Origin: JBHHYR01 sp046757585
Lineage (GTDB): Bacteria > Desulfobacterota > Binatia > HRBIN30
Direction of reading: 5' to 3'
DNA: 24,377 nucleotides
NCBI GenBank assembly: GCA_046757585.1
Contig: JBHHYR010000036.1
Coordinates: forward strand, 1-24,377
The first letter of the stretch is position 1. Every line of letters starts with the position of its first letter. The notes below the pieces were generated by a model. That model ran no database searches. It saw only the letters and a program-made list of their open reading frames with translations, and was not told the origin of the DNA. The position numbers and the translations under genes are program-made. Shown one piece after another: positions 8,233-16,045 of this stretch.

Positions 8233-9159
8233 ATGGCTTTTGGACTGCCTAGAAGGATGCGCCGGTGGCTGGTGGACTTTACGCTTCGGTTGCTCACGAA
8301 GCCGCTCCGCAGCTACGAACAACGGATCCCGAATAGTCTGCCGCGGCTTCAGGAGCAGCTGCGGCCAGGGGATGTGGTTCTTGTCGAGGGTGATCAGCGC
8401 ATCAGCCAGGTTATCCGGTACCTCACCCAGAGCTCGTGGTCGCATTCGGCCTTGTACATTGGCGATGAACTCCGACGTTTGGACCCCGTATTGGCCGACG
8501 CACTCGTTGCCGAGCATGGGGAGGCGGCCCGCTTCCTGCTTCTGGAGGCCACCGTCGAGGCGGGCGTGGCCTGCGCGCCGGTGGCCAAGTACGTCGGTTA
8601 CAACCTTCGTATCTGCCGGCCCCACGGCTTGCGGCGTGAGGATCTCGACCGGGTTGTCGAAGAGCTCGTCGGCCAGCTCGGGCGACGCTATGACGTTCGC
8701 CACGTGTTCGAGCTCGGCCGTTACTTCTTCCCAGTCAGTTTGATCCCCCGCCGGTTTCGGCGCGCCGCGCTGCAGTACGGCAGTGGTTCAGCACGCGACG
8801 TGATCTGTTCCAGCATGCTGGCGCGTGCCTTCGCGCACGTCGGCTATCCTGTGCTGCCACGGGTAACCGTTGATGAATACCCCGAACAGGTTGGCTGGTT
8901 TCGCCGACTATTTGGCCACGAGGGCCGCCCCGTCCGGACGCTGTACCGCAGAGCCAACCCCGCGCTGATTACGCCCCGTGATTTCGACCTGTCGCCGTAC
9001 TTCGACATCGTGAAGTTCAACTATCTGGCCATGGGCAAATTTGACTACCGCCGGATCACGTGGGTTCGCGACGACGAAGCGGCAGCGACACCGGAGACGG
9101 TGGCCCGAGAGGCAGAGCCGCCCGCCAGTGCTCCGCAGGCGAAGCTTTCCGGACCTTAG
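8233..9159 (+). CDS. YiiX/YebB-like permuted papain-fold (NlpC/P60 superfamily) enzyme
   Basis: This 308-residue protein opens the conserved region with LRPGDVVLVEGDQRIS and ITQ-type spacing before SSWSHSALYIGDEL. That pattern marks the circularly permuted NlpC/P60 or YiiX-like group. The likely catalytic set in permuted order is H71 (WSHSALYIG), E105 (LLLEATVEAGV) and C192 (DVICSSMLARAF). Such proteins act on amides or thioesters, including lipid or peptidoglycan-related substrates; the substrate here is unknown. There is no obvious signal peptide, although a basic N-terminus followed by WLVDFTLRLLTK could associate with membrane. AAGG at 8224-8227 supports ATG 8233; a GTG two codons upstream is possible. 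The gene is 121 bases after the acyl-CoA dehydrogenase and converges on HyuA. The C-terminal 25 residues are low complexity (Ala/Pro/Glu). Confidence 0.75.
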   Translation: MAFGLPRRMRRWLVDFTLRLLTKPLRSYEQRIPNSLPRLQEQLRPGDVVLVEGDQRISQVIRYLTQSSWSHSALYIGDELRRLDPVLADALVAEHGEAARFLLLEATVEAGVACAPVAKYVGYNLRICRPHGLRREDLDRVVEELVGQLGRRYDVRHVFELGRYFFPVSLIPRRFRRAALQYGSGSARDVICSSMLARAFAHVGYPVLPRVTVDEYPEQVGWFRRLFGHEGRPVRTLYRRANPALITPRDFDLSPYFDIVKFNYLAMGKFDYRRITWVRDDEAAATPETVAREAEPPASAPQAKLSGP

Positions 9160-9168
9160 AAGGCACCC

Positions 9169-9190
9169 GGCTTGCGGGCACGCCCGAGCC
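9169..9190. terminator. Possible bidirectional hairpin between convergent genes
   Basis: GGCT-TG-CGGG (9169-9178) can pair with CCCG-AGCC (9183-9190) around a four-base loop, with TG bulged. It lies in the 56-base gap between the converging YiiX-like gene and HyuA. No T-run follows on either strand, so intrinsic termination is weakly supported. Confidence 0.25.
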
Positions 9191-9215
9191 CTCATCGGCG
9201 CAATTCCAACCGTCG

Positions 9216-11273
9216 CTATGGCGGTAGCTGAATGCGGTAGTTTCCGTGGTGATCGAGCACCGCCTTCTGGCGCGGATGGAGTACGATCGTGGTGAAAGGC
9301 TCTTCGATGATGGCCGGGCCCGTAACGCGGTGTCCGGCACGCATGCCGGTGCCGTCGTAGATCGGTGTGGCCACGAAGCGGCCACCGAAGAAAGCCTGGC
9401 GGCGCCCCTTACGCGGCGGCTGCGACCTGGCGCGGGAGACGACGGGAATCTTCGGCTTGTCGGTAACGCCGCTCGCGGACAGGCGCAAGCTGCGGAGGAT
9501 GGGTTCTTCGTCACGGGACGCGTAGGTGTGCAGCTGTTCGTGGAGCTGGTGAAACCGTTCGACGGTGGCCTGGAGGGCTCGGCTGCTCAACCGCCCGTTG
9601 GGTGTTGCAAGCGGAACGGGGATGTCGAAGGTCTGGCCGGGGTAACACAGGCTGGCGAAGCGACGGATTGTAATGTGTGCACGCGCGCCGTGTCGCGCCC
9701 CCAGCACCGCTCGTGCCGACCGTTCCATCTGAGTGAACAGCGTGTTGATCCGCGCCACCTCTGCCTGGCCAACCGGTGTGATGTAGGCCCGTATCTCATC
9801 GACCACGTGATCGGAAAGCAGCAAACCGAGGGCCGAAAATGCAGGCGCGGTTTTCGGCACAAAGACCGTGCTGATGCCAAGCTCCTGAGCTTGTGCCGTG
9901 GCATGGACTGGGCCGTTGCCCCCGTACATGACCATTGTCAGGCCTCGCGGATCGATGCCACGTTGCGCCGAGATGCGACGGATCGCGTTGGCCATGTTGG
10001 CGTTCACAAGGCGGTAGATGCCGTGTGCGGCTTCGACTGGCTCCACCCCGAGGAGACGCCCCACTTGCTCGGCAATCGCTTCACGAACTCCCTCCGTCTT
10101 CAGGCGTAGGCTGCCGCCGCAGAAGTCGTTCGGATTGAGGTAGCCAAGGAGCAGGTTCGCATCAGTGACCGTGGGCGCCGTACCACCCCGATCGTAGCAA
10201 ATAGGACCCGGCTCCGCGCCGGCGCTGCGTGGGCCGACCTGTAACGAGCCTGCTACGACCGAGGCGATCGACCCTCCGCCAGCGCCAATCGACTGCACGT
10301 CCACCATCGGGAGGCCAATCAGGTACCGGTGATGCCAGTTCCATCCCGCTTTGATCTCCGGCTGGCCGCCCCGGATGAGGCAGACATCGTAGCTGGTGCC
10401 GCCCATATCCGCGCAGACGAAATTCCGTGTCTTGGAGGCGCTGCCGACGGCACACGCCGCAACCACGCCGCCGGTCGGCCCGGAGCTGAGCACCGTGACT
10501 GGACGACGCACGATGTAGTCCGGTGTCATGATGCCGCCGTTGGACTGCATGACGAGCAGCTCCTGGCCATAACCGGCAGTGCGCAGACGTTCCACCAGCC
10601 GGCTCAGGTAGCGGCTGATTTTCGGTGCCACGTAGGCGTTAACCAACGTCGTGCTGGTACGTTCGAACTCGGGTGCGGACGGCATCACTTCATGCGACAA
10701 CGAGATGCTGACACCCGGACATTCCTCGGCGGCGATATCGCGGACCCGCTGCTCGTGTGTGGGGTTCACGTACGAGAACAAGAAGACGACGGCCAGCGAC
10801 TCGAGGCCGAGCTTGTTCAGGCGGCGCAGGGCGTCGCGCACCGCCGCCTCGTCCAGCGGGACCAGCACGTGCCCTTCATAGTCGAGACGTTCCGGCACCC
10901 CAATGCGCCTGCGCCGCTGCGCGAGGGGCGGTGGGGGCGGCAGTGCGGGATCCCAGATGTCCTCCTTGAAGCCGCGCCGTAGCTCGATCTCGTCCCGATG
11001 GCCTTGGGTGGTGAGCAGCCCTGTCAGCGCGCCGTTCATCTCGATCATCGTGTTGTCGGCTGTGGTGGTGCCGTGGACAATCACCACAGTCTCGGACAAC
11101 AACTCACCGAGGGAAAGATGCTCGTCCCGCGCCAGCTGTTCGAGGCCTACCATCACACCTGCCGACTGATCGTGAGGCGTCGTCGGGCTCTTGCTGAGCC
11201 GGAGCGAGCCGTCCGGCCTGGCGAGAACGAAATCGGTGAACGTGCCCCCGACGTCGGTACCGATGCGGTACAT
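9216..11273 (-). CDS. Hydantoinase/oxoprolinase family subunit A (HyuA-like ATPase)
   Basis: This 685-residue protein has the usual length of the free-standing HyuA subunit. The N-terminal actin-like phosphate loop RIGTDVGGTFTDFVL is at residues 3-17. The second phosphate loop (FVCADMGGTSYDVCLI), VMQSNGGIM, SIGAGGGSIA and the late MYGGNGPVHA motif are all present, so the ATPase core looks intact. In the family, HyuA phosphorylates or energises a lactam, imide or ketone that HyuB processes: N-methylhydantoinase, 5-oxoprolinase, caprolactamase, and acetone/acetophenone carboxylases. The gene starts 11 bases after the HyuB stop, without a clear ribosome site, so coupling to HyuB is likely. It is the last gene of the seven-gene catabolic operon. 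The exact substrate cannot be assigned. Confidence 0.92.
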   Translation of the reverse strand: MYRIGTDVGGTFTDFVLARPDGSLRLSKSPTTPHDQSAGVMVGLEQLARDEHLSLGELLSETVVIVHGTTTADNTMIEMNGALTGLLTTQGHRDEIELRRGFKEDIWDPALPPPPPLAQRRRRIGVPERLDYEGHVLVPLDEAAVRDALRRLNKLGLESLAVVFLFSYVNPTHEQRVRDIAAEECPGVSISLSHEVMPSAPEFERTSTTLVNAYVAPKISRYLSRLVERLRTAGYGQELLVMQSNGGIMTPDYIVRRPVTVLSSGPTGGVVAACAVGSASKTRNFVCADMGGTSYDVCLIRGGQPEIKAGWNWHHRYLIGLPMVDVQSIGAGGGSIASVVAGSLQVGPRSAGAEPGPICYDRGGTAPTVTDANLLLGYLNPNDFCGGSLRLKTEGVREAIAEQVGRLLGVEPVEAAHGIYRLVNANMANAIRRISAQRGIDPRGLTMVMYGGNGPVHATAQAQELGISTVFVPKTAPAFSALGLLLSDHVVDEIRAYITPVGQAEVARINTLFTQMERSARAVLGARHGARAHITIRRFASLCYPGQTFDIPVPLATPNGRLSSRALQATVERFHQLHEQLHTYASRDEEPILRSLRLSASGVTDKPKIPVVSRARSQPPRKGRRQAFFGGRFVATPIYDGTGMRAGHRVTGPAIIEEPFTTIVLHPRQKAVLDHHGNYRIQLPP

Positions 11274-11284
11274 GAGACAGGCTG

Positions 11285-13129
11285 TCAGCCGTTCGGCCGT
11301 TCGGCCGTAGGGGTACGCAGCTGCTTTCGCAGTGCTTGAGTGGCTTGCCAGTCGATTGCCAGATCGAGTGCTGCGACGGATCCAGTGAGGACGACGCCGT
11401 AGTCGCGGCGGGCCGCCTCGGCCGACACATATTCGTCGAGCACGTCGTCAAGGACCTTCTGCGGATCGCGCTCCAGCGGGTCACCCCAGCCCCCGCCGCC
11501 CCCGTAGCGGTACTCGTAGCGTTCCCCAGGCTGATGCTCCACGTAGAAAGCGGTGCTGTCGACGACGTGCTCGTGCGGGCTACCGCACCGCAGCTTCAAT
11601 TGGTTAGGCGCGCCCGGCTTGCCGCCAGCGATTCCAGGCATCGGGTACTTCATACCAACTACGTAGGTGTAGACCTGTGAAGGGGCAAGCAGCTCCTTGA
11701 CATACCGTGTCCCCGGGCAGCCGCGCCACTTGCCGGGGCCGCCGGTATCGATCGCGTAGTCCCGTGACAGATGGCGCACCGGGAAAATACTTTCGTTGAT
11801 CTCCGCCGTCGCTCGGATGAGGTTGCCGAAGCTCACGTTCATGGCTCCCCAGCCATCCTGCCCGTACACGGCGCCGCAATAAGCGCCGAAGGTGTCGACC
11901 GAGTGGTCGATGAACAGTTGCCCGGTACGAGGGTTGGTGCCGAAAATGACCGTCGGCATGCCCATTTTGTAGATCTGCGGACAGCATCGTTTCGGAATGA
12001 CCTGCTCCAACGCTTTTGCAGTGGCCTCGCCAACCTCCGTGCCAGGATGGTGTGTCCCGGCCGCCACTGATTTCTCCGGCGGCGGGTTCAGGCAGCACCC
12101 CTGAGGCACGATCAGATCGATGGAGTTGAAGAATCCCTCGTTCTTCGGGATCGAGGGATCCATCATGCTGGCGATCTGCGCCACGACATAGCCGCGCGTG
12201 TTGCCGAAGGTCGAGTACGCCTGCAGGTTGTCCCGCGTGTCCGAACCGGTGAAGTCGACCGTAAGGCGACTGCCCTTGATGGTTACTTTGCAGTGAATGT
12301 GGATGTCTTTGTTGCCCTTCGGGTCGTGGTCGACGTAGACGTCCGATTCGTACACGCCGGGCCGCCACGTGGCCACCTCCTCCCGGAAGCGCGACGCGGC
12401 GTAGTCGATCATGAACTGAGCGGCGCTACGGACCGCGGCAACGCCATAACGAGCGATAACCTCCTTGAGACGGCGCGCCCCTAGCTGCGCCGCGCCAATC
12501 TGTGCCCGCAGATCGCCGACGAAAGTCGGGGTTCGGTTGTTGACCTTCATGAAATACGTGACGTCCTTTCGTTCAACGCCCTTCTCGAAGATCTTCACGG
12601 CCGGGAAACGCACACCTTCAGCCCAAATGTCCCGTGCATCGACGTTGTAGCCCCCCGGCATGGCCCCCCCCGTGTCGGCGTGATGGCACTGGATCGAAGC
12701 GATCAGGACCATCTCGTCCTTGTAGAAGACCGGGGCAAAGATGTTGTAGTCGGGGAGATGACCACCGCCGTGGTAGGGATCATTGGCGACCAGCACGTCC
12801 CCGTCGAACAGGCCGGCGTGGCCAAAGAAGTCGAGCGCAAAACGCACTGGCAGGGTCGAGCTCAGCATGAACTGGGGGATGCCCACGCTCAGGGCCGCCA
12901 GGCAGCCGCGTGCGTCGAGAATCGTCGCGTTGCGCTCGTTGGATTGGTTGAGGATCGGTGTCGTAGCGGTCAGGCTCACGTGGGTTGCCATCTCGTAGGC
13001 GATGGTTTCCATCGCCCCGCGGATGATCTCGGCCGTGACGGGATCGACGGCGGCCGACACCCGCCGCCGTCTGGAACGTGCCGGCGATGCTCGCCGGACC
13101 ACTCGCTTTGCCTTCCGCTTCACCTGCAT
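11285..13129 (-). CDS. Hydantoinase/oxoprolinase family subunit B (HyuB-like)
   Basis: This 614-residue subunit starts the conserved domain at about residue 27 (VDPVTAEIIRGAMETIAYEM). Family motifs are NDPYHGGGHLPDYNIF, the candidate metal/active-site segment, and IQCHHADTGGAMPGG. The C-terminus has the Gly-rich YRYGGGGGWGDPLERDP. HyuB partners HyuA in ATP-dependent ring opening or carboxylation. No third gamma-type subunit, as found in acetone carboxylase, is adjacent. The first 24 residues are an unusually basic Arg/Lys-rich extension; an AAAGGA ribosome site a few bases before ATG 13129 suggests it is real. The gene order is B then A, both downstream of beta-oxidation genes. An eight-base direct repeat (GCCGTTCG, 11288-11303) lies in the last codons. 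Confidence 0.92.
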   Translation of the reverse strand: MQVKRKAKRVVRRASPARSRRRRVSAAVDPVTAEIIRGAMETIAYEMATHVSLTATTPILNQSNERNATILDARGCLAALSVGIPQFMLSSTLPVRFALDFFGHAGLFDGDVLVANDPYHGGGHLPDYNIFAPVFYKDEMVLIASIQCHHADTGGAMPGGYNVDARDIWAEGVRFPAVKIFEKGVERKDVTYFMKVNNRTPTFVGDLRAQIGAAQLGARRLKEVIARYGVAAVRSAAQFMIDYAASRFREEVATWRPGVYESDVYVDHDPKGNKDIHIHCKVTIKGSRLTVDFTGSDTRDNLQAYSTFGNTRGYVVAQIASMMDPSIPKNEGFFNSIDLIVPQGCCLNPPPEKSVAAGTHHPGTEVGEATAKALEQVIPKRCCPQIYKMGMPTVIFGTNPRTGQLFIDHSVDTFGAYCGAVYGQDGWGAMNVSFGNLIRATAEINESIFPVRHLSRDYAIDTGGPGKWRGCPGTRYVKELLAPSQVYTYVVGMKYPMPGIAGGKPGAPNQLKLRCGSPHEHVVDSTAFYVEHQPGERYEYRYGGGGGWGDPLERDPQKVLDDVLDEYVSAEAARRDYGVVLTGSVAALDLAIDWQATQALRKQLRTPTAERPNG

Positions 13130-13209
13130 CGTTCGTCCTTTCTACTCCGCGGCGCGGGGATCGGGGCGCATGGCGCCGCCGTTCGGGCTGCACCGGTCGT
13201 GTGATTCCG

Positions 13210-14376
13210 CTATCTGAGGTCCCTCATCTGCAGGCCGAGCATGCTCGAGATGATCGACCGCTGGATGTTGTTCGACCCCATACCCACTGGGCCGAGCAAC
13301 GCCATGCGAATCCAGCGGTTCATGTCGTTGTCCTCCAGGTACGATTGGCCGCCGAGCACCTGCATGCCGAGCTCGCAGGTTTTCAAACACATTTCGGTGC
13401 AGAAGACTTTCGCCATCGCGCCCTCCAGCGAACACGGCTTGCCCTGTGCGTGCAGCCAAGCGGCATGATACGTCATCTGGCGTCCGGCTTCGATGCCGAT
13501 CGCCATGTCCGCGACTTGCATCTGCACGGCCTGGAAACTGCCGATTGTGCGGCCGAACTGGCGCCGTGTCTTGGCATGCTCCAGGGCGAGATCAAAGGCC
13601 TTCTGCGCGATGGCAACATGCGAGATGGCCACCATGAGCCGTTCCATGTCGAGGCTCTTGATCATCTGCCACCAGCCCTGATTGAGACACTCCCGTCCGC
13701 CCATGATCATCGAGGCAGGCACACGCACGTTGTCAAAGAAAATCTCTTGCAGGGAAATCACCTTCGAGCCCATCTTCGGCATCTTGCGCAAGCTGACGCC
13801 GGGCAGCGTGCGATCCACCATGAAGATGGTGATGCCGTTGTAACGGTCCGCCTTGTTCGTGCGGGTGACGGTCATGATGTAGTCCGCCACGTCGGCGCCC
13901 GAGATGTAGTGTTTGTGCCCCTTGAGGATGAAGTCGTCGCCGTCCGGCTCAGCGGTGGTCTTGACCGCAGCGGCATCGGAGCCGGCCTCGGGTTCGGTGA
14001 GTGCGAAGCACCCCTTCAGGTCGCCTCGAATGATGCGTGGCAGGTAGGTGCGCTTCTGGTCCTCGCTGCCGTTCATCTTGATCATGTGGCCGGCAAAGAA
14101 GACGGGCAGGAGATAACAGGCGGAAGCTGCCTCGCTCCCGTAGGCAAGCTCTTCGACTGTCAGGCAGAAGTCGATCGCGTCGCCGCCGATCCCGCCATAC
14201 TCCTCGGGGAAATAGACGCCGAAGACCCCGGTCTCCGCGAGCTTGGGCACCAGCTCGTGCGGGTAACGCGCTTCGAGCTCCAACTGCCGGTCAAGCCCGG
14301 GCGGGCAGTGGCGCCGCACGAAGTCACGGATGGTTGCGCGGTATGCTTCCTGTTCGGGTGTGAAAGAGAAGTCCAT
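13210..14376 (-). CDS. Acyl-CoA dehydrogenase with isovaleryl/long-chain-type catalytic Glu position
   Basis: This protein of about 388 residues has the standard length and fold. FALTEPEAGSDAAAVKT (124-140), the HKHYISGADVADYIM segment and RRQFGRTIGSFQAVQMQVADM (271-291) are FAD and substrate motifs. The canonical base in YEGTxxIQR is missing: the aligned segment is VGMGSNNIQR, with Met366 where Glu should be. E245 in SLDMERLMVA aligns with the alternative base of isovaleryl-CoA and long-chain acyl-CoA dehydrogenases, so activity is probably kept. It would oxidise an acyl-CoA and feed ETF. The stop of the DUF35 gene lies 19 bases upstream. ATG 14376 matches the family start (MDFSFTPEQE); GTG 14391, five codons upstream, is an alternative. 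It sits mid-operon between the thiolase-DUF35 pair and HyuB. Confidence 0.92.
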   Translation of the reverse strand: MDFSFTPEQEAYRATIRDFVRRHCPPGLDRQLELEARYPHELVPKLAETGVFGVYFPEEYGGIGGDAIDFCLTVEELAYGSEAASACYLLPVFFAGHMIKMNGSEDQKRTYLPRIIRGDLKGCFALTEPEAGSDAAAVKTTAEPDGDDFILKGHKHYISGADVADYIMTVTRTNKADRYNGITIFMVDRTLPGVSLRKMPKMGSKVISLQEIFFDNVRVPASMIMGGRECLNQGWWQMIKSLDMERLMVAISHVAIAQKAFDLALEHAKTRRQFGRTIGSFQAVQMQVADMAIGIEAGRQMTYHAAWLHAQGKPCSLEGAMAKVFCTEMCLKTCELGMQVLGGQSYLEDNDMNRWIRMALLGPVGMGSNNIQRSIISSMLGLQMRDLR

Positions 14377-14395
14377 TGCTCCTGCACTCACTTTC

Positions 14396-14806
14396 CTACT
14401 GCGCCGGCCGAAACTTCGGCAGGGTCACGGTATCGTTGATGCGATCGAATACCACCTCCACCCGCATTCCGATGTGTATCTCGTCATGGGCACAGCCTAC
14501 GAGGTTCGTGTGGAGGCGCGGGCCTTCATCGAGCTCCACAATCGCGACGTTGTACGGGGTGTCGGCGTTGAAAGCCGGGTGTTGCGATTGATGGATCACG
14601 ATCCAGCTGAAGATAAACCCGCGACCACTCAGCTTGATCCATTCGTGCTGGTCCGATAGGCATCGAGCGCAGAGCAGGGAAGGTGGAAAGCGAATGTGGC
14701 CGCAGTCGCCGCACCGCTGCATGCGGAGTTCTCCCTTGTGGGCCGCTTCCCAGTAAGGCGCGCTGTCTTCGGTCGGGCGAGGCAAGGGTTTCTCCATCGC
14801 AAACAT
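14396..14806 (-). CDS. DUF35 Zn-ribbon/OB-fold protein, thiolase partner
   Basis: This 136-residue protein has the two-part DUF35 layout. An N-terminal helix (SAPYWEAAHKGELRMQ) precedes a Zn-ribbon with C32-x2-C35 and C46-x2-C49, followed by an OB-fold with GRGFIFSWIVIHQSQHPAF and a strand-rich C-terminus. DUF35 proteins bind acyl-CoA or act as obligatory partners of thiolase-like enzymes, for example with HMG-CoA synthase/thiolase in archaea and with the Ltp2 retro-aldolase in steroid side-chain degradation. The gene lies 65 bases downstream of the thiolase-like gene, which fits a complex. ATG 14806 has a GGGGGAA ribosome site a few bases before it; a second ATG three codons in is less well placed. 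Confidence 0.9.
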   Translation of the reverse strand: MFAMEKPLPRPTEDSAPYWEAAHKGELRMQRCGDCGHIRFPPSLLCARCLSDQHEWIKLSGRGFIFSWIVIHQSQHPAFNADTPYNVAIVELDEGPRLHTNLVGCAHDEIHIGMRVEVVFDRINDTVTLPKFRPAQ

Positions 14807-14871
14807 GCTTTCCCCCTACGGCTGAAGGGACCGACGACAGACATCGTCGCAGCGCTGCACGCTCTCCGCCT

Positions 14872-16029
14872 TCATCTTGCTAACACCAGCGCACTGTAAC
14901 TCACCGTTGGGGGCGCTTCGTGCGGCGCGCCGCCGTAACCGGTGACCAAACAGAGCTCCGCATCCTTGACCTGCCGCATGCCGCAGTCACCGCGCAGTTG
15001 GCGGACCGCTTCCCGTATATGGCCAAACCCGGAGAGGTGACCTTCCGAGATCAGGCCGCCGGCCGTGTTCGATGGTAGTGAGCCGGTGAGGCCGAGATTG
15101 CCGGCGGTGATGAAGTCTCCGACCTGTTCAGGCTGGCAGAACCCGTAGGCCACGAGGTCGTGGATGACCCGCGGGGTAAACGCATCGTAGAATTGTGCCA
15201 CGTCGATGTCCTGGGGGCTCACGCCTGCCATGCCGAACGCCAGGGCCGCTGCCCGCTTGCCTCCCCAGTGTGTGTCGTCCCGACCCGCCGGGTGGATGAT
15301 TTCCGAAGAGTGTGACTGGCCGGCGCCAAGGATCCGCGCCGGGCGTTTGCGCAGGTCACGGGCGCGTTCGACCGACGTCACGATGCACGCGCCGCCGCCG
15401 TCAGTGTTCGGGCAACAATCGAACAGGCGTAGCGGTTCGGCCACCCAGCGCGATGCGAGGTAATCCGCCATGGTCATGGGTTTGCGCATCTGCGCGTCCG
15501 GGTTCAGGGAAGCATGCTGCCGCCAGGTGACCGCAATCTGGCCATAATGCTCGTCACGGTAGCCGAAATCATGCTGCTGCCGGCGCTTGACGTGCGCCAT
15601 CAGGGTGATGGCGCCCACGTCACCGTAGGGAACCTGAAACTCCGATCCGAACAGCTGCATTGCCACCCCTTGCGGCCAGTTCTGCGTTGCGAAGCAGCAC
15701 AGCACTGTGTGACAATACCCCGCGGCGATCGCCGCGGCGGCGGTCTGCACCGACCCGCAGGCAGTCGCTCCGCCGAGATCCATGGTGGCTGAGAACGTAG
15801 GTTCGATGCCCAGATACGCGGCCACCCGGGCTGCCCAACCGTGCTGCTCGCCCATGATCGCCGGCATCATCACTAGCACGCCGTCAACTTCATCCCGTGC
15901 CATGCCGGCATCTTCCAGGGCGCGCCTGCTCGCCTCGAGGGTGAACCCCATCGTGCTGACGCCCTGAAGCTTGCCGAAACGCGAGATTCCGACGCCGCCA
16001 ATGGCGAACTCTCCGCCCAAGCGCTCCAC
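14872..16029 (-). CDS. Thiolase-like enzyme, SCP-x/lipid-transfer type (thiolase or retro-aldolase)
   Basis: At 385 residues this is a thiolase fold of the lipid-transfer (Ltp/SCP-x) branch. The nucleophile is probably C91 in GGATACGSVQTAAAA. N321 (NTAGGLISEG) and H331 (GHLSGFGH) fit the thiolase NxxGG and GHxxG motifs. C360 is near the usual second cysteine, but the following loop is LVTGYGG rather than the CxGGG of ordinary thiolases. Y281 in FYDAFT recalls the Ltp branch. It could cleave a 3-ketoacyl-CoA with CoA, or, with the adjacent DUF35 protein, act as a retro-aldolase on a 3-hydroxyacyl-CoA. The GTG start at 16029 is supported by AAAGGAG at 16039-16045. It follows the acyl-CoA synthetase by 15 bases. 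Confidence 0.9.
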   Translation of the reverse strand: MERLGGEFAIGGVGISRFGKLQGVSTMGFTLEASRRALEDAGMARDEVDGVLVMMPAIMGEQHGWAARVAAYLGIEPTFSATMDLGGATACGSVQTAAAAIAAGYCHTVLCCFATQNWPQGVAMQLFGSEFQVPYGDVGAITLMAHVKRRQQHDFGYRDEHYGQIAVTWRQHASLNPDAQMRKPMTMADYLASRWVAEPLRLFDCCPNTDGGGACIVTSVERARDLRKRPARILGAGQSHSSEIIHPAGRDDTHWGGKRAAALAFGMAGVSPQDIDVAQFYDAFTPRVIHDLVAYGFCQPEQVGDFITAGNLGLTGSLPSNTAGGLISEGHLSGFGHIREAVRQLRGDCGMRQVKDAELCLVTGYGGAPHEAPPTVSYSALVLAR

Positions 16030-16038
16030 GTGCCTTCG

Positions 16039-16045
16039 CTCCTTT
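16039..16045 (-). promoter_or_regulatory. Ribosome binding site for the thiolase, touching the upstream stop codon
   Basis: On the minus strand AAAGGAG lies at 16045-16039. Its first base is the last base of the acyl-CoA synthetase stop codon (16047-16045). It is nine bases before the GTG at 16029, so the two genes are probably translationally linked. Confidence 0.6.

Noticed and set aside
8108..8743. A 211-codon frame overlapping the start of the YiiX-like gene
   Set aside because: It runs out of frame through the conserved YiiX-like region and shows Ser/Arg/Trp-rich shadow composition.
11288..11303. Tandem GCCGTTCG repeat
   Set aside because: Two short copies inside the HyuB C-terminal codons; too small to call a functional repeat.
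13078..14439. A 453-codon open frame on the + strand opposite the acyl-CoA dehydrogenase
   Set aside because: It is the reverse complement of a clearly conserved gene. Its translation is rich in His, Arg and Asp with no family motif, as expected from high-GC antisense frames.
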